The notes under the pieces are model-generated. The model was not told the DNA's origin and made no database searches. It saw only the letters and a program-made list of their open reading frames with translations. Shown here one piece after another: positions 7,708 to 9,744 of a DNA stretch of 9,744 bases. The first letter of the stretch is position 1. Each line of letters starts with the position of its first letter. The DNA lies in the NCBI GenBank assembly GCA_025465405.1, contig JAODNL010000532.1:1-9744 (forward strand), written 5' to 3'. The stretch comes from Pseudonocardiales bacterium (lineage in GTDB: Bacteria; Actinomycetota; Actinomycetes; Mycobacteriales; Jatrophihabitantaceae). The position numbers and the translations under genes are program-made.

Positions 7708-7920
7708 TCAGTCGGTGCCGTGCCGTGGCACGACCGTGGGATGCGCGCGACGGTGAAGTCGGGCGCCGACTCCTTCCCTTCCTGTGCAACAGAAGTCGAC
7801 GACGTCACCCGTGCCGCGCACCGCACCCCGGTGGCCCGTGTGCACCTCTTCGATGTCGCCGGACAGTTCACCGGCGGCCAAGGCATCGGCATCGAGGCGC
7901 AGAACGAACGACACGCGCAT
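7708..7920 (-). CDS. Small hypothetical protein, 70 residues, possibly leaderless
   Basis: The frame encodes an acidic, protein-like N-terminal half, MRVSFVLRLDADALAAGELS followed by GDIEEVHTGHRGAVRGTG. A beta strand, a helix and a second strand are plausible, and third positions there are mostly G or C. The pattern resembles short conserved actinobacterial proteins of about 50-60 residues that I cannot name. From residue 44 the codons change (TGT TGC ACA GGA AGG GAA GGA) and the sequence becomes Arg/His-rich, so the C-terminus may be divergent or frameshifted. The ATG at 7920 has no Shine-Dalgarno site. A TACTGT hexamer (7932-7927) lies six bases upstream, where a -10 box for a leaderless transcript would sit. 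It stands alone between the BTAD regulator and gltD, and hairpins follow its stop. Overlapping frames in this region are Arg/Pro/Ser-rich and less credible. Confidence 0.5.
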   Translation of the reverse strand: MRVSFVLRLDADALAAGELSGDIEEVHTGHRGAVRGTGDVVDFCCTGREGVGARLHRRAHPTVVPRHGTD

Positions 7921-7942
7921 GAGAGGACAGTAAGTGTGGTGC

Positions 7943-7959
7943 GTGTCAATACCGTGTCA
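7943..7959 (-). repeat. Direct repeat TGACAC x2, 11-bp period, upstream of small gene
   Basis: On the minus strand TGACAC-GGTAT-TGACAC (7959-7943) repeats with an 11-bp period, about one helical turn, 23 bp upstream of the small gene's ATG. This geometry is typical of activator sites that bind one DNA face. TTGACA (7949-7944) is within it but only 11 bp from the TACTGT box, too close for a normal -35. A regulatory role is inferred. Confidence 0.35.
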
Positions 7960-8022
7960 TTGCGCGCCGGATGCGCACCTCCGGATGCTCGTGGCAGCGG
8001 ACGCCGCGGTAGGGGTTGTCCC

Positions 8023-9744
8023 TCAGGGGTTGCCGCTCAGCAACCGTTGCAGTCGGCTGACGCGCTCCGACACAGGAACTTCGAGCGACGCAGCGGCGGC
8101 TTGGGCGCGTTCGAGCACGGCGAGCGCCCGGCCGCGCCGGCCATCCGCGGCGAGCAACCGCGCCGCGCGCAGGTAGCGCTCCTCCTCGTACGGATCCGCC
8201 TCCACCGCGCGTTCCAGCCAGCGGACCGCCTCATCGACGTCGTGCGTGGACTCGGCAAGGTCGGCCTGGATATCGAGCAGGTCGAGGTACTGCCGAAGCA
8301 GCCGTTCGCGGTGCGCGGCGGTCCAGTCGCTGTACCGGTCCGCCGGCAACAATTCACCGGTGTAGCCGGCCACGGCGGCACGCGCCCCTCGGGCCCGCTC
8401 CCGGTGGGTGACCGAGCGGTTGGTCAGCACGGAGGTGGCTGCGGTCGCGAACTGCCCGGCGTCGGTGCTCACGGCGGTGCCCAGCGTGATCGCGTTGCCA
8501 CGCCGAACGAGCACGTCAGGTCCCGCCGCCCGCCGCACGCGCGCCATCACGGTGCGCAGCCGGTCGCGTCCGACTCCGGGATCGACCTCGGGCCAGATCA
8601 CCTCGATGAGCTCGTCGGCCGGGACCGCACCCTGCACGGCGACGATCTTGATCGCGGTCGCTACGACCCCGTGCGGTATCGGCACGTCCTGGCCGTCGCG
8701 GGTCACCTGGAACCCGCCCAGCAGGGTGACATGAACGCCGGGTCGGCCGTCGGCGAGCCGGGGCTGCCCGGCGTGTCCGGCGTGTCCGGCCGCGCTGGTG
8801 GCTTCCCGGCGTCCGTCGGCCGACGTCGCGACGCCCGTGACCAGGTCGGCGGGCTCGGTCGGCGCTCTGGGGGACAGAGCCTGCACACCGGCAGTGCGCA
8901 GCGCGTCCCGGATCCGAACCTCCGGCGTCGGCCACCGCCCGCCGGCGGTCACGGCCCGTCTGAGCAGATCGCGCACGCCCTGCGCCCGCTCAGACTCGGC
9001 GACCTCGTCGTCCGGTTCGGCGAGCAGCCCGAGCGGGGAGGACACGAGATTGTCGTCCCGGTCGAAGTTGGCCACGGCGCCGGACACGAGCGCGGTGAGT
9101 CGATCGCCGAGCGGAAGCAACTCCGGTGCCTGACCTGCCATCACGTTGCGCAGCCAGCCCTCGAAACCACAGCGGGACAGGTCCAGGATCCGGGCCGGCA
9201 AGGCACTCCTGGACTGTTCGGAGGTTTGCGTGAGGTGATCGAACTGCAGCGCGTCGAGGATCTGTACGTACGGGGGTCGGCCCGGTATCGCCACATAGAC
9301 GCCCTCGTTCAACAGCAGGCCCAGCACGGCCCTTGCCAGCACGCTCCCGGCCACCGAGTTCTCGTCGTCGAGGACGACGGTCGACAGGTAGTACACATTC
9401 GAGTCGTCCGGGTACTTGCGATCGGCAGCGTCGATGTGCACGGCCACCCGGTCGAGCACCGCCGCGAGCTCGTCATCGTCTGCGAGCAGGCGCCGGTTGC
9501 GCTCGGTGATGCGGACGTAGAAGCCGTAACCGCGCAGAATGCCGGCGCGGTCGCGAGCCACCATGCCGCATGTGTCGGGATCGGTCAGCAGTGGTCCGAG
9601 CCGCCGGGGTTCACGCTCGACGGCCGGCAAGCCGACTGCCGGCGGCGGGAACGTCTGGAGCAACATGAGCATGTCCGGGATGTCACCCGGACCAGCCGCC
9701 GTCACGTCGCACTCGGGGTCGTCTTCGTACAGCGTGCCAAGACC
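8023..9744 (-). CDS. Large SARP-like regulator: GNAT-like region + winged helix + BTAD, 5' end outside window
   Basis: The frame is open from the window edge to the TGA at 8023, giving 573 residues with the N-terminus missing. Counting from the in-frame GTG at 9705, three parts are visible. Residues 1-160 read like a GNAT acetyltransferase: VTAAGPGDIPDMLML at the start, GMVARDRAGILRGYGFYVRI (47-66), STVVLDDENSVAGSVLARAV (108-127), and LDALQFDHL near the end. A low-complexity linker (284-322) includes AGHAGHAG from a 9-bp tandem repeat (8771-8788). A winged helix (323-415) begins VHVTLLGGFQVTRDGQDVPI and includes DELIEVIWPEVDP. A bacterial transcriptional activation domain of TPR-like helices (about 413-558) includes YSDWTAAHRERLLRQYLDLL and VEADPYEEERYLRAARLLAA. 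The last two form the SARP-type DNA-binding/oligomerisation module; the GNAT part is inferred by pattern. GTG 9705 has no good ribosome site and would clip the first strand, so the real start is upstream. Regulatory targets are unknown. Confidence 0.88.
   Translation of the reverse strand, partial: GLGTLYEDDPECDVTAAGPGDIPDMLMLLQTFPPPAVGLPAVEREPRRLGPLLTDPDTCGMVARDRAGILRGYGFYVRITERNRRLLADDDELAAVLDRVAVHIDAADRKYPDDSNVYYLSTVVLDDENSVAGSVLARAVLGLLLNEGVYVAIPGRPPYVQILDALQFDHLTQTSEQSRSALPARILDLSRCGFEGWLRNVMAGQAPELLPLGDRLTALVSGAVANFDRDDNLVSSPLGLLAEPDDEVAESERAQGVRDLLRRAVTAGGRWPTPEVRIRDALRTAGVQALSPRAPTEPADLVTGVATSADGRREATSAAGHAGHAGQPRLADGRPGVHVTLLGGFQVTRDGQDVPIPHGVVATAIKIVAVQGAVPADELIEVIWPEVDPGVGRDRLRTVMARVRRAAGPDVLVRRGNAITLGTAVSTDAGQFATAATSVLTNRSVTHRERARGARAAVAGYTGELLPADRYSDWTAAHRERLLRQYLDLLDIQADLAESTHDVDEAVRWLERAVEADPYEEERYLRAARLLAADGRRGRALAVLERAQAAAASLEVPVSERVSRLQRLLSGNP

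Larger units (their letters stand above)
7450..8022. other. 573-bp region between gltD and the BTAD regulator
   Basis: From gltD outward it holds the gltD leader and promoter (7450-7583), the hairpin cluster (7609-7686), the 70-residue gene (7708-7920), a box-like TACTGT and the phased repeats (7921-7960), then about 60 bp (7961-8022) downstream of the regulator's stop. That last part has two 8-bp direct repeats, CCGGATGC (7967, 7981) and AGGGGTTG (8011, 8025), each with a 14-bp period, and no convincing terminator. A plus-strand frame at 7467-7922 is Arg-rich and looks like a shadow. Confidence 0.6.

Noticed and set aside
7467..7922. 151-codon plus-strand open frame between gltD and the regulator
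   Set aside because: Arg-rich with no plausible fold or ribosome site; it is antisense to the more protein-like 70-residue frame and the hairpins.
7944..7949. TTGACA as a -35 box for the small gene
   Set aside because: It is 11 bp from the TACTGT hexamer, too short for sigma-70, and no -10-like hexamer lies at 16-18 bp.
8771..8788. 9-bp tandem repeat as a mobile or regulatory element
   Set aside because: It encodes the Ala-Gly-His linker of the BTAD protein in frame, an ordinary low-complexity linker.
9703..9705. GTG 9705 as the true start of the BTAD protein
   Set aside because: The frame stays open for 13 more codons to the window edge, no good ribosome site precedes it, and it would clip the first strand of the N-terminal domain.

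Overview
The window is GC-rich, actinobacterial-type chromosomal DNA. The coding frames have G or C at nearly every third position, GTG starts are common, and the DUF4192 protein, the winged-helix/BTAD regulator and the Aur1-like PAP2 protein are all typical of high-GC Actinomycetota. The genus cannot be fixed from this sequence. No rRNA, tRNA, CRISPR array, transposase or phage gene is visible, and gene density is that of an ordinary chromosome.

Layout from left to right. (1) A minus-strand pair, a PAP2-superfamily membrane phosphatase/transferase (941-1792) followed by a GH15 trehalase/glucoamylase-like enzyme (1-941, cut by the window edge). They share a TGATG stop/start and are very probably co-translated. 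(2) An 87-bp divergent intergenic region with a near-perfect 19-bp inverted repeat, then an EamA/DMT-type transporter on the plus strand (1880-2926). Its tail runs about 130 bp into the 3' end of a convergent glyoxalase-like (VOC) gene. (3) A minus-strand NUDIX hydrolase (3530-3997) followed by the VOC gene, probably one transcript. (4) A plus-strand pair, an unrecognised all-helical protein (4195-4809) and a DUF4192 protein (4926-5969). (5) A convergent gltD-like glutamate synthase small subunit on the minus strand (5983-7449), with a good Shine-Dalgarno site and a candidate promoter. (6) A 573-bp stretch (7450-8022) between gltD and the next large gene. It holds the gltD promoter and leader, a cluster of GC-rich hairpins, a probable 70-residue gene with no ribosome-binding site, and phased direct repeats upstream of it. 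(7) The C-terminal 573 residues of a large SARP/BTAD-type regulator whose N-terminal part looks acetyltransferase-like (8023-9744, start outside the window).

Most genes look like independent housekeeping or accessory enzymes rather than one pathway. The clearest functional units are PAP2-GH15 (coupled), NUDIX-VOC (co-directional) and the unknown gene with DUF4192 (co-directional). The best candidates for something undescribed are the GNAT-like/winged-helix/BTAD fusion, the 7600-7960 non-coding/small-gene block beside gltD, the gltD gene without an adjacent gltB, and the coupled PAP2-GH15 pair with its altered GH15 motif. I do not see a clear new defence or biosynthetic system.
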